Positions 1-8,403 of a DNA stretch of 32,080 nt are shown piece by piece. The notes beneath the pieces were generated by a model. The model saw nothing but the letters and a program-made list of their open reading frames with translations. It did no database searches and was not told the DNA's origin. The translations under genes and the position numbers were made by a program. Where the stretch lies: the NCBI GenBank assembly GCA_002709695.1, contig PAQF01000070.1, positions 1 through 32,080 of the forward strand, given 5' to 3'. Every line of letters starts with the position of its first letter. The stretch's first letter is position 1. Source of the stretch: Candidatus Poribacteria bacterium. GTDB taxonomy: Bacteria > Poribacteria > WGA-4E > UBA9662.

Positions 1-72
1 AGTTGTCTCACTTTCTTTCAGACCATAACATATATTTACAGGATTTCCTGAGACTTATTAACCACATTTTTA

Positions 73-110
73 TCACAGGAAACTATGCAGGTCACAGGAA
101 ACTATGCAGG
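73..110. repeat. Perfect 19-bp tandem duplication
   Basis: The 19-base unit TCACAGGAAACTATGCAGG occurs twice back to back, at 73-91 and 92-110, with no mismatch. The unit length is not a multiple of three, so a duplication like this would break a reading frame. The rest of bases 1-278 holds no gene I can support: the only open frame there is about 60 codons, spans the repeat and resembles nothing I know. Confidence 0.9.
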
Positions 111-278
111 GTCTCATCTTTCGATAGATTGCACAATACCAATATTTGCTGGGCAAACACCTTTCTTTATCAATTTTACTTCTAGGCTCAGGCATTTTTT
201 GTCAATGTGAGATTGGGTAGTTAACACCCAGCGGAAACACGCATAAAAGCATGTCTTGATACACTTTTACCTCTGCAC

Positions 279-1103
279 CTAAAAATTATGATGATTTGCT
301 GGCATTTGACCAGGAACAGCATATCCAGGTGGCCATTCCTTACTGCCAACCATTGCTTCAAACTCCTCCTGGCCACCACATAACCAATAATACATCTCCG
401 CTGCATCATACCAATTGCGATGTTGCTGCTGAACAGACGGAATATCAAACTGGCCAGACGGTCGATGATCGAAATCAGGCTCCAGTATCCAGTCACGTGT
501 GGGTGGACTAGTTCTCCAATATTTGTACTTTAGCATATTACGTATCCCTGTAGCTGTAGAAAACCCACGTCGATGCCAAATAGAGTACACTGTGATGTAG
601 ATCGAGCCCGCTGGAGCACTCGTTAGTACAGAACCACGGATCGAACCATAATGTCCCATCCAACTCCCCAGAGAAAAAAGAAAATGTGAACCTGGGAGAA
701 CTTCCGTGGGCCCTAATTCCACTGGCGTGTCCTGTGGATAATAGAAGACCTGCACGTGATTCAATTCGCAACCGTAACGTGCTCCACCGTCTCGATGCCA
801 GGCTTGCACCGGTAGTGGACAGTTAGCCCGATGATTAGGTAATTTAACAGGTAACCTGAAGTTGGCTCCTAAAAGAGATCTGATTACTCCAATGACCTGA
901 GAATTGAGGAGAACATTGTCAATAAACCAATCTTTTTTCAGCAACGTTCTATGCAAGCCTTTTCCGTATTGATCAATAAACTGAGTTGTTCGTTGATTGA
1001 TTTCATCAGGAACAACATCTTCCAGCATCAGGTATCCATCTCGGCAGAAGGAGAACACCTGTGAGTCGTTAAGGGTAGGTTGACACTCATGTGCCTTTTT
1101 CAT
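279..1103 (-). CDS. Phytanoyl-CoA dioxygenase (PhyH) family protein
   Basis: This is a predicted non-haem Fe(II)/2-oxoglutarate oxygenase of 274 residues, the usual PhyH size. An N-terminal segment with R-D-G-Y-L-M-L-E-D-V (about 21-30) matches the family's opening. The iron site is visible as W-H-R-D-G (His103, Asp105) with a distal His at 177 (I-W-H-R-R-G); Arg188 could bind 2-oxoglutarate. The core strand V-L-P-G-S-H (about 135-140) is also typical. There is no signal peptide, so the protein is probably cytoplasmic. The start is ATG with AAAGG about 11 bases upstream. It is transcribed away from the M14 peptidase gene across a 412-base divergent spacer. The substrate cannot be told; bacterial PhyH proteins act on many small molecules, and the CoA-ester activity in the family name should not be assumed. 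Confidence 0.9.
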   Translation of the reverse strand: MKKAHECQPTLNDSQVFSFCRDGYLMLEDVVPDEINQRTTQFIDQYGKGLHRTLLKKDWFIDNVLLNSQVIGVIRSLLGANFRLPVKLPNHRANCPLPVQAWHRDGGARYGCELNHVQVFYYPQDTPVELGPTEVLPGSHFLFSLGSWMGHYGSIRGSVLTSAPAGSIYITVYSIWHRRGFSTATGIRNMLKYKYWRTSPPTRDWILEPDFDHRPSGQFDIPSVQQQHRNWYDAAEMYYWLCGGQEEFEAMVGSKEWPPGYAVPGQMPANHHNF

Positions 1104-1343
1104 TCTTAAACATACCTTTCATAAATTTGGTAAGACACTAGCTAACTGAAATTGGTCCAAGAATTCTTTAACCTCATTCCCATATTAAATAGAGAGTCAA
1201 ATTCCAACACTAATATTCGTCATAAGAAATAGCATTAAATCAAATTTGTTCCTATTATACAACAAGAATTCGATACATATTATGCTGAGGTTTCCCAATC
1301 ATTTCACCTGTTGCTATTATCTTCGTACTATCTATCACATTCA

Positions 1344-1358
1344 ATTACAATTTGTAAT
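1344..1358. promoter_or_regulatory. 15-bp palindrome in divergent spacer, possible operator
   Basis: ATTACAA-T-TTGTAAT is a perfect inverted repeat with 7-base arms. It lies in the 412-base spacer (1104-1515) between the divergent PhyH and M14 peptidase genes, where a shared regulator might bind. The spacer otherwise shows no gene I can support and no clear -35/-10 pair. In AT-rich DNA such a palindrome can occur by chance, so the regulatory role is only a guess. Confidence 0.3.
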
Positions 1359-1515
1359 CCTAGTCTCAGGCTCTTTACCCTAATGCTGAAATTATGTTAT
1401 ATTCACCTCAGCCATATCGGCAAGAAAAAACATATGATCATATTGGGAAACATGGCTTTCAGCATTTTCCATCCAGCTTCCGTGAAGGGAATCTTACTAC
1501 AGTTTTAAGTTAACC

Positions 1516-2250
1516 ATGCCAGATTACAATTGTGTGATCAAACGGATTCACGCTTTAAATTCTCTTTATACCAAATTTGAGAAGCTAGGTTCAGCCGCGG
1601 GGTGGCCGATATACGGCATTACGATTTCAAAAAATGACACGCTTCCGAAAATAATGATTCTTGGGGGTATTCATGGAGATGAACCTGCTGGTGTTGAAGC
1701 CTGCCTGACCTTCTGTAACTTAAATCATCAAAATTGGCTTAGCACTTTTCAATTCCACATCATCCCATGCCTAAACCCTTATGGTTATATTCACAATACT
1801 CGCAATAATAAACAGGACATCGACATAAACTGGGCTTTTTCCTCAAAAAACCTCCCGGAAATTCAAGCTTTGTGCAAATTCATAAATGATCAAAAATATA
1901 AGGCCATAATAAGCCTGCATGAAGACTGGGAAAGCTACGGTTACTATATGTATGAATACCGAAAAGGTATTGCCGCAATTGGTCAACGTATCCTGAAGAA
2001 AGTAGCTGAAGTTTGTCCCATCAATCTTGATAGAGAAATCGATGGCGTTTCTGCTACAAATGGGCTGGTCGATGAACTGGATCTAGAGAAAAGAACACAG
2101 ATACGTGGCCTAGGAATACCAATTGCGTTGTTTCAATACCATACTGACCGGTTTGTGACAACAGAAACCCCAACATCACTAAGTATGAGCTGTCGTATTG
2201 AAGCACAAGTTACCGCCATCCAGGCAATGATTAAAAATCATGTAAGTTAA
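1516..2250 (+). CDS. M14-family zinc carboxypeptidase / succinylglutamate desuccinylase-like protein
   Basis: A compact 244-residue zinc hydrolase of the M14 superfamily. The zinc-binding H-G-D-E is at 53-56 (His53, Glu56) and the third zinc His is probably His135 in S-L-H-E-D. The substrate-contacting N-T-R (94-96), the D-I-D-I-N-W segment (101-106) and the catalytic Glu217 in T-E-T-P are all present, so the active site looks complete. The length is close to the bare catalytic domain, with no propeptide or signal peptide, which suggests a cytoplasmic enzyme that trims small peptides or N-acyl amino acids. It could also be an aspartoacylase-type deacylase. ATG is the likely start, but no good Shine-Dalgarno sequence lies close upstream. 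Confidence 0.88.
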   Translation: MPDYNCVIKRIHALNSLYTKFEKLGSAAGWPIYGITISKNDTLPKIMILGGIHGDEPAGVEACLTFCNLNHQNWLSTFQFHIIPCLNPYGYIHNTRNNKQDIDINWAFSSKNLPEIQALCKFINDQKYKAIISLHEDWESYGYYMYEYRKGIAAIGQRILKKVAEVCPINLDREIDGVSATNGLVDELDLEKRTQIRGLGIPIALFQYHTDRFVTTETPTSLSMSCRIEAQVTAIQAMIKNHVS

Positions 2251-2321
2251 GACTGTAAGCAACTCAGTACTACGTAAAAATGCAGTGACATTGATATAAT
2301 TAATGGTTCTAAAAAGTCGGA

Positions 2322-4256
2322 CTAATTTGGAAATACACGATACATTGGAATGTCGAAGATAACACCGATTAAACTAAAAATACAACCACTCAAATAGTCT
2401 CCCAACAACAAACCAATAAAAAAGGGCATAGATCGGCGGTAAGCGCGAATTCCACCATATTGAAGTACTATTTTTTTGAGGCACCAAGAAACACACATCG
2501 GTGTCCAAATCAGATCTATAATAAAACTATGCCCAACAGCAAAGCCAATCGGATGGATTGGCCACCAAAGAAAGTTTGTACGCAGAAACATCAGCAGGAA
2601 GGTTGCTAGCATTCCTCCACTAATATAAGGAAGGCTGGCAAGCCCACTATCAGCTGGATAGTCTAACCATGCACGCAATTGGCGATATGGCATGAGTCCC
2701 ATATCTGTTCGCCACTGATTTACATATGGAGTCCCCGCACCTTTTATGTAGTACATCCTCAAAATATTCCAATAAGCAGCGACAATTCCAATTACCATTG
2801 CAAGTATAATCAGGTAAAACATAGATTTCATCCTAACCTTCCCAACGTGGGCAATCCGAAGGCCTTCCAATTGGTGTGGCATCACAGCACAACGATAGTC
2901 TAAGTTAAACCACTGTAAATAAGACAAAATCGTCAAATCTCTTGGGTTTAACAACCTAGATCCAGCCAAATGAACCATCAATTGTGGAGGATTGATCCAA
3001 GGGCCAAAATTCCAGATCACACCACCTTCTGAGCGTATTCGTGTGAGTCCAATCATATACAACAAAAATAATAGGATGAATATCGTAGCGATGATAGTAT
3101 TTAGACCAGCAAAACTGCAAAAAGCAACTAAAGCAATAATTCCCAAGATTAAACCCAACCAAGCATATCGCAGGTGAATTGGTTCATCTGAGGCCTTTCC
3201 TGACCAAGCAAAGCTGAGAGTTTGGAACAAATGCTTTCGACCAATCCATAATGACAAAAGGGCTAATCCAATCCATGCCCCCACCCCTTGCTCAGCAATG
3301 GCTGGGTAGCGGCCCGATGGTCCCCATACTGAACCACCCCCAGTACTAATTGCTGCTGCTAATACTTGTTGACCCTTTCGAAAAAGAAAGAAAAACCAAC
3401 AGCTGAATGAGATATCAAGTGGAATAAAATAGGTTAATCCAATGACACAAGGATGAAAAGCAATAGGAAATCCAGCAACTGCATTCCATGGTCTCTCGCT
3501 GAATAAATGACTTATATCAAATGGCTTAACTTTGATATAAGGCAATTGGGGATAATAATACTGAAACGTGTTATTTGTCTGTATAAGGCTAGCAATTACT
3601 AAACCAAACCACAGGTAGCGATTTTTTAAGTAATCGCTGAAACGTCGTTCCCGCAGGCTCATCTCCACTGGCAGTGTGGTAATAGGAAATGAAAGTTGTT
3701 CATGTTCTAACCAACGTTTCCGTAACAAAAGATTCACACAAAGCATAATCCATAACAAAACAAAGGTAAATGAACTCCATACTAGTACAGGTATCACCCA
3801 CGCTTTAAGATGATCTGAGTGATACAGGGTCGATTCTCCAAGATAAAGGTGTTGAATCGCGTCTCTACTTTGTGGTACAAACCAATTTGGTATTTCAGGG
3901 TAGAAGTCGTGCCACCCATTCTCAGGGGTCGCATACCAAAATGGGTTGCAAAGCGCAGTAACCAAAAAACCAAACATCCCAATTCCGTTTATGCTCATCC
4001 CAATGTTGAGCATAACGAAGATTACCAACATTTCAGCACCAGACAAGGCATGTTCAGGCACTATTTTTTCTAATAGGACATTGGCCACAACCAGCAAAAA
4101 CAACACAAAAACAGCACCGATTAAGAGGGAGGTCGAGGTGATTTCAGTTACCCCTGACACCATCTCAGAATTTGTGATCCAGAATGAACTTATTGGAATA
4201 AGCAAGGCACCAATAAAAATTGAGCGTTTGGTTGCTTTTTGGTAGCTGGTTGTCAT
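2322..4256 (-). CDS. DUF6785/DUF6784-type polytopic membrane protein
   Basis: A protein of about 644 residues with a dozen or so hydrophobic segments spread along its length, so an inner-membrane protein. Two sequence marks fit the DUF6784/DUF6785 family as I remember it: N-P-F-W-Y-A-T-P-E-N near residues 107-116, and R-K-R-W-L-E-H-E-Q-L-S-F-P followed by L-P-V-E-M near 182-202 (numbered from the upstream TTG). The family is uncharacterised and distantly resembles OPT oligopeptide transporters, so transport is plausible but unproved. I place the start at the ATG at 4256; an in-frame TTG at 4265 would add three residues. Neither has a clear Shine-Dalgarno sequence. It is convergent with the M14 gene and divergent from the LDH2-type gene. 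Confidence 0.82.
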   Translation of the reverse strand: MTTSYQKATKRSIFIGALLIPISSFWITNSEMVSGVTEITSTSLLIGAVFVLFLLVVANVLLEKIVPEHALSGAEMLVIFVMLNIGMSINGIGMFGFLVTALCNPFWYATPENGWHDFYPEIPNWFVPQSRDAIQHLYLGESTLYHSDHLKAWVIPVLVWSSFTFVLLWIMLCVNLLLRKRWLEHEQLSFPITTLPVEMSLRERRFSDYLKNRYLWFGLVIASLIQTNNTFQYYYPQLPYIKVKPFDISHLFSERPWNAVAGFPIAFHPCVIGLTYFIPLDISFSCWFFFLFRKGQQVLAAAISTGGGSVWGPSGRYPAIAEQGVGAWIGLALLSLWIGRKHLFQTLSFAWSGKASDEPIHLRYAWLGLILGIIALVAFCSFAGLNTIIATIFILLFLLYMIGLTRIRSEGGVIWNFGPWINPPQLMVHLAGSRLLNPRDLTILSYLQWFNLDYRCAVMPHQLEGLRIAHVGKVRMKSMFYLIILAMVIGIVAAYWNILRMYYIKGAGTPYVNQWRTDMGLMPYRQLRAWLDYPADSGLASLPYISGGMLATFLLMFLRTNFLWWPIHPIGFAVGHSFIIDLIWTPMCVSWCLKKIVLQYGGIRAYRRSMPFFIGLLLGDYLSGCIFSLIGVIFDIPMYRVFPN

Positions 4257-4944
4257 CTTACCCAATTCAAAGTATCAATTTTAATATCATGCCACAAACA
4301 CACAATAAACATCTTAATAATTGGTATCCCCGCTGGGGGGTCATATTATGATACATAAGGATAGCAAATTCCATAGTATAGATCCTGACAACTTTAAGTT
4401 TACAATCATATTGGGAATTATAAAACTAAAGTTCAAATATATCTAAAGACAATAGCTAGATATCCATCGATGTAACTTCAATGTAAAAACTACATTCACC
4501 AACGAAAACTAAATGGACATTTCTTGTTTATATTATCAAGAGTATTATGTGATTATAGTATCGGACAAAAGCGATTTTGGAAGCCTTGTGCATCGGGTTC
4601 TAGAATCGTGATATGGCAAAATAACATCCTGAATGATTTCTACGGAAAAATAAAAATCCAAAAATGGAGCAAGGAGCCCTTTGCACAAAACTAAACACGT
4701 TCAATAAAGTAACATAAACACATTAAATACTTCAGATAATCTACGCACCCAACAATCAAAAGTTATTGGTATAGGTTGAAAATTCATGATAGAATCCCGA
4801 AGTCTGTTCACCTCCAAATGAATTCGAATTCCCTTTTCATTATACTTACTTGCAAATAATAATAAAAACACATTAGACTTCATTCCTATAAAAATGTCAG
4901 TTCCCTTAAGCTCAAAGATTGGAAGGAAAACATAGGAAGATTTT
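4257..4944. other. 688-base divergent spacer, no gene seen
   Basis: The spacer lies between the DUF6785-type gene (-) and the LDH2-type gene (+) and must hold promoters for both. I see only short weak hairpins, such as CCCC-GCT-GGGG at 4328-4338, which has no T-run. No convincing promoter, RNA gene or gene relic is visible. The only certain signal is the ribosome binding site AGGAAG at 4934-4939 for the downstream gene. Confidence 0.5.
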
Positions 4945-5994
4945 ATGCCTACATTCACTAAAGAAAAAATTATTAACATCTGTACAAGCATCATCGAAGC
5001 CGCAGGAGTTTCCCACCAGAATGCTAATCTAATTGCGGATTTGCTGGCCGAAGCCAACATCACTGGACATGACTCCCACGGCATCATTCGTATTCCCCAG
5101 TACCTTGCAGCAATAGAAGACAATGACATCCTTACTAATGCTAATGTTGACATCCTGCGTGAAACCCCCCTCACGGCTATTATTGATGGAAATTGGGGGT
5201 TTGGTCAAATCACGATGAATCGAGCAGTAGAGATTGGGCTTGAGAAAGCCAGCAAAAGTGGCTTGGCCGCTATCACTGTTCGCAACGCCAACCATATTGG
5301 ACGTCTCGGCAGTTACGTTGACCTCATCGCCCGTCAGCGCATGGTCGGCCTACTTTTCGTCAACGCTATTGGCACACCTGCATATCGTATGGCACCTTGG
5401 GGAGGCACAGAACCACGTCTTGTTACTGATCCTCTAGCATTCGGAATTCCCTCACCATATGCTGATCCCATTGTCATTGACATGACTACCACTGTGGTCG
5501 CCGAAGGCAAAGTGCGCATCAAACGAAATCGTGGTGAAAAAGCACCTGATGGGTGGCTTCTCAATTCTGAAGGTAAACCTACCAACGATCCCAACGTCCT
5601 TTATGGCCTCCCTTTAGGAAGCATCCTTCCACTAGGAGGTACTACAGCAGGCCACAAAGGATACGGCCTCAACATCGCTATTGAGCTTCTCGCGGGAATT
5701 CTGAGTGGCGCTGGGTGTATCGGAAAGGATGAGCGCCTTAGTAATGGAGCGCTTCTTATCATAATCGGTATTGAACAGTTTCTACCCATCGAAGAATTTT
5801 ACCAAGAGTCCGAAATCTTTATCAAACATGTCAAATCTTCACCAGTCGCCGAAGGATTCGATGAAATTCTCCTGCCTGGAGAGATCGAATCCAAAGTAAA
5901 ACGTGAACGCACTCAGGAAGGCATCTTTGTTGAAGATGAAACTTGGGATCAAATTCTAGAGTGGGGCCTCAAACTCGGAGTCGAATTAGACTGA
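4945..5994 (+). CDS. LDH2/MDH2-family NAD(P)-dependent oxidoreductase
   Basis: A 349-residue cytoplasmic dehydrogenase of the malate/L-lactate dehydrogenase type 2 family (YlbC/AllD/YiaK-like), at the usual family length. Hallmarks are the N-terminal H-D-S-H-G-I-I-R (42-49), N-A-N-H-I-G-R-L-G (114-122, with the likely catalytic His117), P-W-G-G-T-E-P (151-157) before D-P-L-A-F-G-I-P, and G-H-K-G-Y-G-L (236-242). The family reduces or oxidises 2-oxo/2-hydroxy acids such as malate, ureidoglycolate, sulfolactate or 2,3-diketogulonate; the sequence does not choose between them. A strong AGGAAG sits 5 bases before ATG. Two PhyH genes follow on the same strand after a 292-base gap, so co-transcription is possible but not clear. 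That gap (5995-6286) shows no gene I trust. Confidence 0.92.
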   Translation: MPTFTKEKIINICTSIIEAAGVSHQNANLIADLLAEANITGHDSHGIIRIPQYLAAIEDNDILTNANVDILRETPLTAIIDGNWGFGQITMNRAVEIGLEKASKSGLAAITVRNANHIGRLGSYVDLIARQRMVGLLFVNAIGTPAYRMAPWGGTEPRLVTDPLAFGIPSPYADPIVIDMTTTVVAEGKVRIKRNRGEKAPDGWLLNSEGKPTNDPNVLYGLPLGSILPLGGTTAGHKGYGLNIAIELLAGILSGAGCIGKDERLSNGALLIIIGIEQFLPIEEFYQESEIFIKHVKSSPVAEGFDEILLPGEIESKVKRERTQEGIFVEDETWDQILEWGLKLGVELD

Positions 5995-6286
5995 AAACCT
6001 AAAGAGAGACCTACCAACTCGAAATTGAGGCATTCATTATTAGTTCATGTCAACCTGAAAACCCAGTGTTTAATCTGGAAAATTCAATTCAGAATCAAAA
6101 AAGCAAACCCAATCTTATGCTACAATCCTGAGATCATTCAATTAGGTTTAACTTGGAAATTTCATAAGGACGTTAATCGAGATTTCAAACCGGTTATCTT
6201 GTTTGATTTCCAAATAATAACAAACTAGCTTTGGAATAATTTAAGCCTAATTCCTAAACTTAACAATATATGGAAAAGGAAAAATT

Positions 6287-7033
6287 TTGTCCGATTTACA
6301 GCAAAACAAATTTGAAATCGAGGTTTATGGCTACACCATCGTTGAAGATGTGCTAACTGAGAGTGTAGCTGTGGAGATGCGAGACGTTCTTACCTATTTA
6401 AACCAACAACATGGTACTGACCACCGACACCGTGGCACAGCACGTCATGTCGCTAACCTTCCTACTTACGATCCAATCTTCTTCCAAATTATTGACCATC
6501 AAAAGATTTTACCATTAATCGAGTGTTTCATGGGTTCTGATATAATCTTGGGAAGTCTGAATGCTCGCATTGTTAGACCAAACGACCCTGAACAACATTT
6601 ACACGGTGACATACCTCAACCTTTAATAAAGAAATCAGCGGAGTTCCCTGTAATGATGAATACTGTGTGGATGCTAGACGAATTCACACCAGAAATCGGT
6701 GCAACTCGAATTGTGCCTGGCTCCCACAAAAGCGGTTACGCACAGACACCAGAAGGAATGAAAATTAAAAATGTTCAGGCAGCGACCGCACCAATAGGGA
6801 GTGTGCTGATTTTTAATGGGCAATGTTGGCATGGTGGTGGGGCAAACACCAGTGATAGAGACAGACACGCCTTATTTGGTCACTATCGCAACGGAAGTTG
6901 GATGAGATTTCAATGCGACCCCCATCACCGATTTAAACCCGAATGGCTAAACTTACTAACCGAGCGACAAAAAAAACTGTTACGAATGGAAAATGGCCTT
7001 GAGAGCAAAATTGCAGCGGACTTCTATGAATAG
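6287..7033 (+). CDS. Phytanoyl-CoA dioxygenase (PhyH) family protein
   Basis: A 248-residue Fe(II)/2-oxoglutarate oxygenase. The facial triad is intact: L-H-G-D (His106, Asp108) and W-H-G-G-G-A-N (His182), with Arg191/Arg193 as candidates for binding 2-oxoglutarate. The family strand R-I-V-P-G-S-H lies at 141-147, and the early G-Y-T-I-V-E-D-V segment at 15-22 is typical. The start is TTG: AAGGA at 6276-6280 lies 6 bases upstream, and no in-frame ATG exists before the conserved N-terminal segment. There is no signal peptide. It shares little with the next gene beyond the family motifs, so the pair looks like two old paralogues with different substrates and not a recent duplication. Confidence 0.9.
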   Translation: MSDLQQNKFEIEVYGYTIVEDVLTESVAVEMRDVLTYLNQQHGTDHRHRGTARHVANLPTYDPIFFQIIDHQKILPLIECFMGSDIILGSLNARIVRPNDPEQHLHGDIPQPLIKKSAEFPVMMNTVWMLDEFTPEIGATRIVPGSHKSGYAQTPEGMKIKNVQAATAPIGSVLIFNGQCWHGGGANTSDRDRHALFGHYRNGSWMRFQCDPHHRFKPEWLNLLTERQKKLLRMENGLESKIAADFYE

Positions 7034-7054
7034 GGCTGAATTTCCTGATTGAGA

Positions 7055-7088
7055 TTGGTCTTACTGTAACAAAGACAAATTAGACCAA
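7055..7088. repeat. Inverted repeat downstream of PhyH gene
   Basis: TTGGTCT at 7055-7061 is mirrored by AGACCAA at 7082-7088, with a 20-base loop. It lies just after the stop of the upstream PhyH gene. No T-run follows, so it is not a standard intrinsic terminator; it may slow transcript decay or mean nothing. Confidence 0.3.
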
Positions 7089-7215
7089 GTTATCGAACAA
7101 CTCAAAACCGATTAAAATTAACTCTAACTTTTCATTTTAAATCACATATTTATTATATAGAGATAAAACCTGGAAATTTTGATGAAATGTCTAATTGATT
7201 CTATGGACAATACCA

Positions 7216-8070
7216 ATGGAAAATAGCCAAATGATTAATGCAGACTCAAATGATGTAGAAATACAACAGTATTTATTCGATCTGCAAGGGTATTTAGTGA
7301 TTGAGGATGTGTTGTCTTCAAAAGAAGTCTCAGAACTCAACCAACTGGTTGAGAAACAAACTTTACGAGAGCAAAAGGAGGTATTAGCTGAATGGGATTT
7401 CACAGAGGATTTAAAATTTGGCGTTGCTGCCGGAACTGGGCCAGAAGGCTCCGGTTTTTTGGATTGGGGCCAACCATTTTGTGACCTGTTGGATCATCCT
7501 CAGATTATGCCCGTCCTGCGATTACGATTAAGTGACTACTTTCGGTTGGACCGTATCTTTGGCATAAAATGCGAAAATGGAGCACCGATGTTGCCTCTCC
7601 ACGCAGATTACGGTGCATCTGCTCCAAATACTTTACACCCAGCTGGAGAATATTACCATTTCCCAAATAGTGTCATTCACGACGGATTCGTTGTCGTTGT
7701 TTGGAATTTATCAGACACAGGGCCGGATTATGGTGGGTTTTGTTGTATTCCTGGTAGTCACAAGAGTAACTTCAGATTACCGCAAAAAATATCTAATGCA
7801 CCTAACCACGCATCATGCGTGGTTATCCCTGAAGTGTCAGCAGGATCAGTTCTTATGTTCACTGAGTCACTGACACATGGAACGGCAGCTTGGAGAGGGA
7901 AACACCAACGTAGGTCTCTACTGTATAAATATTGTCAATCACAAGTCATCTGGTCACCAACACGAGTACAACCTCCTACAAATATTGAACTGACTCCACG
8001 TCAGAAGATTCTCTTCCTAGAACCAGGAGATCCACACCGTTTCTTTCCATCACTTTTTAATTTGGAATAG
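7216..8070 (+). CDS. Phytanoyl-CoA dioxygenase (PhyH) family protein
   Basis: A predicted Fe(II)/2-oxoglutarate oxygenase of 284 residues. The opening G-Y-L-V-I-E-D-V is at 25-32. The iron site reads L-H-A-D (His129, Asp131) with the distal His221 in L-T-H-G-T-A-A-W; Arg232/Arg233 follow as candidates for binding 2-oxoglutarate. C-I-P-G-S-H at 177-182 is the usual core strand. The start is uncertain: an in-frame TTG at 7195 and ATGs at 7216 and 7231 all lack a clear Shine-Dalgarno sequence, and I chose the first ATG. The S-L-T-H-G-T-A-A-W form resembles bacterial PhyH proteins of unknown substrate. It may be co-transcribed with the PhyH gene upstream. Confidence 0.88.
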   Translation: MENSQMINADSNDVEIQQYLFDLQGYLVIEDVLSSKEVSELNQLVEKQTLREQKEVLAEWDFTEDLKFGVAAGTGPEGSGFLDWGQPFCDLLDHPQIMPVLRLRLSDYFRLDRIFGIKCENGAPMLPLHADYGASAPNTLHPAGEYYHFPNSVIHDGFVVVVWNLSDTGPDYGGFCCIPGSHKSNFRLPQKISNAPNHASCVVIPEVSAGSVLMFTESLTHGTAAWRGKHQRRSLLYKYCQSQVIWSPTRVQPPTNIELTPRQKILFLEPGDPHRFFPSLFNLE

Positions 8071-8403
8071 AGATAGTGTGAAATTATTTAGGTATTTTGA
8101 AAAAAATCATTGAAGGATGTAGATCTAACCGGAAATTGGTTCACAGTTTTCGACATACAGACAAAACAACTCCTCGAGTTACTCCCACCTACTAGTTTGT
8201 CAATGTGCTTTATACGCTTTTACTGAATTTGTTAGGTGTTATGGATATATGGAATTACCACAACCTCATTTAGAAAAAATTAATCCGCGGGAAAACCTTA
8301 ACAAGAACTGAATAACAGTTTATTAGTATCCGCGAGTTTTTCGTGAATTCTTGGAACTTTAAGTGTAATTTAATCTGATTTTTTGCTTTCGACAGGAGAT
8401 ATA
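8071..8403. other. 333-base spacer, no gene seen
   Basis: The spacer separates the second PhyH gene of the pair from the sulfatase. It holds no reading frame I can support. TCCGCG occurs twice in the same orientation, near 8284 and 8331, which may be chance. The ribosome binding site AGGAGAT at 8394-8400 belongs to the sulfatase. A promoter for the sulfatase is expected here but none is obvious. Confidence 0.4.

Noticed and set aside
1311-1508. 65-codon open frame just before the M14 peptidase
   Set aside because: It has no family resemblance and no ribosome site, and it crosses the likely promoter region of the peptidase.
4328-4338. CCCC-GCT-GGGG hairpin as a terminator
   Set aside because: The stem is only four pairs, no T-run follows, and it lies upstream of both flanking genes instead of downstream.
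4701-5174. 157-codon open frame on the minus strand
   Set aside because: It overlaps the start of the well-supported LDH2-type gene, has no recognisable domain and lacks a ribosome site.
6025-6228. 67-codon open frame between the LDH2-type and PhyH genes
   Set aside because: There is no ribosome site and no familiar sequence; low-complexity AT-rich DNA gives such frames by chance.
6287-8070. The two adjacent PhyH genes as a recent tandem duplication
   Set aside because: Their proteins agree only at family motifs and differ in length and in the sequence around the metal site.
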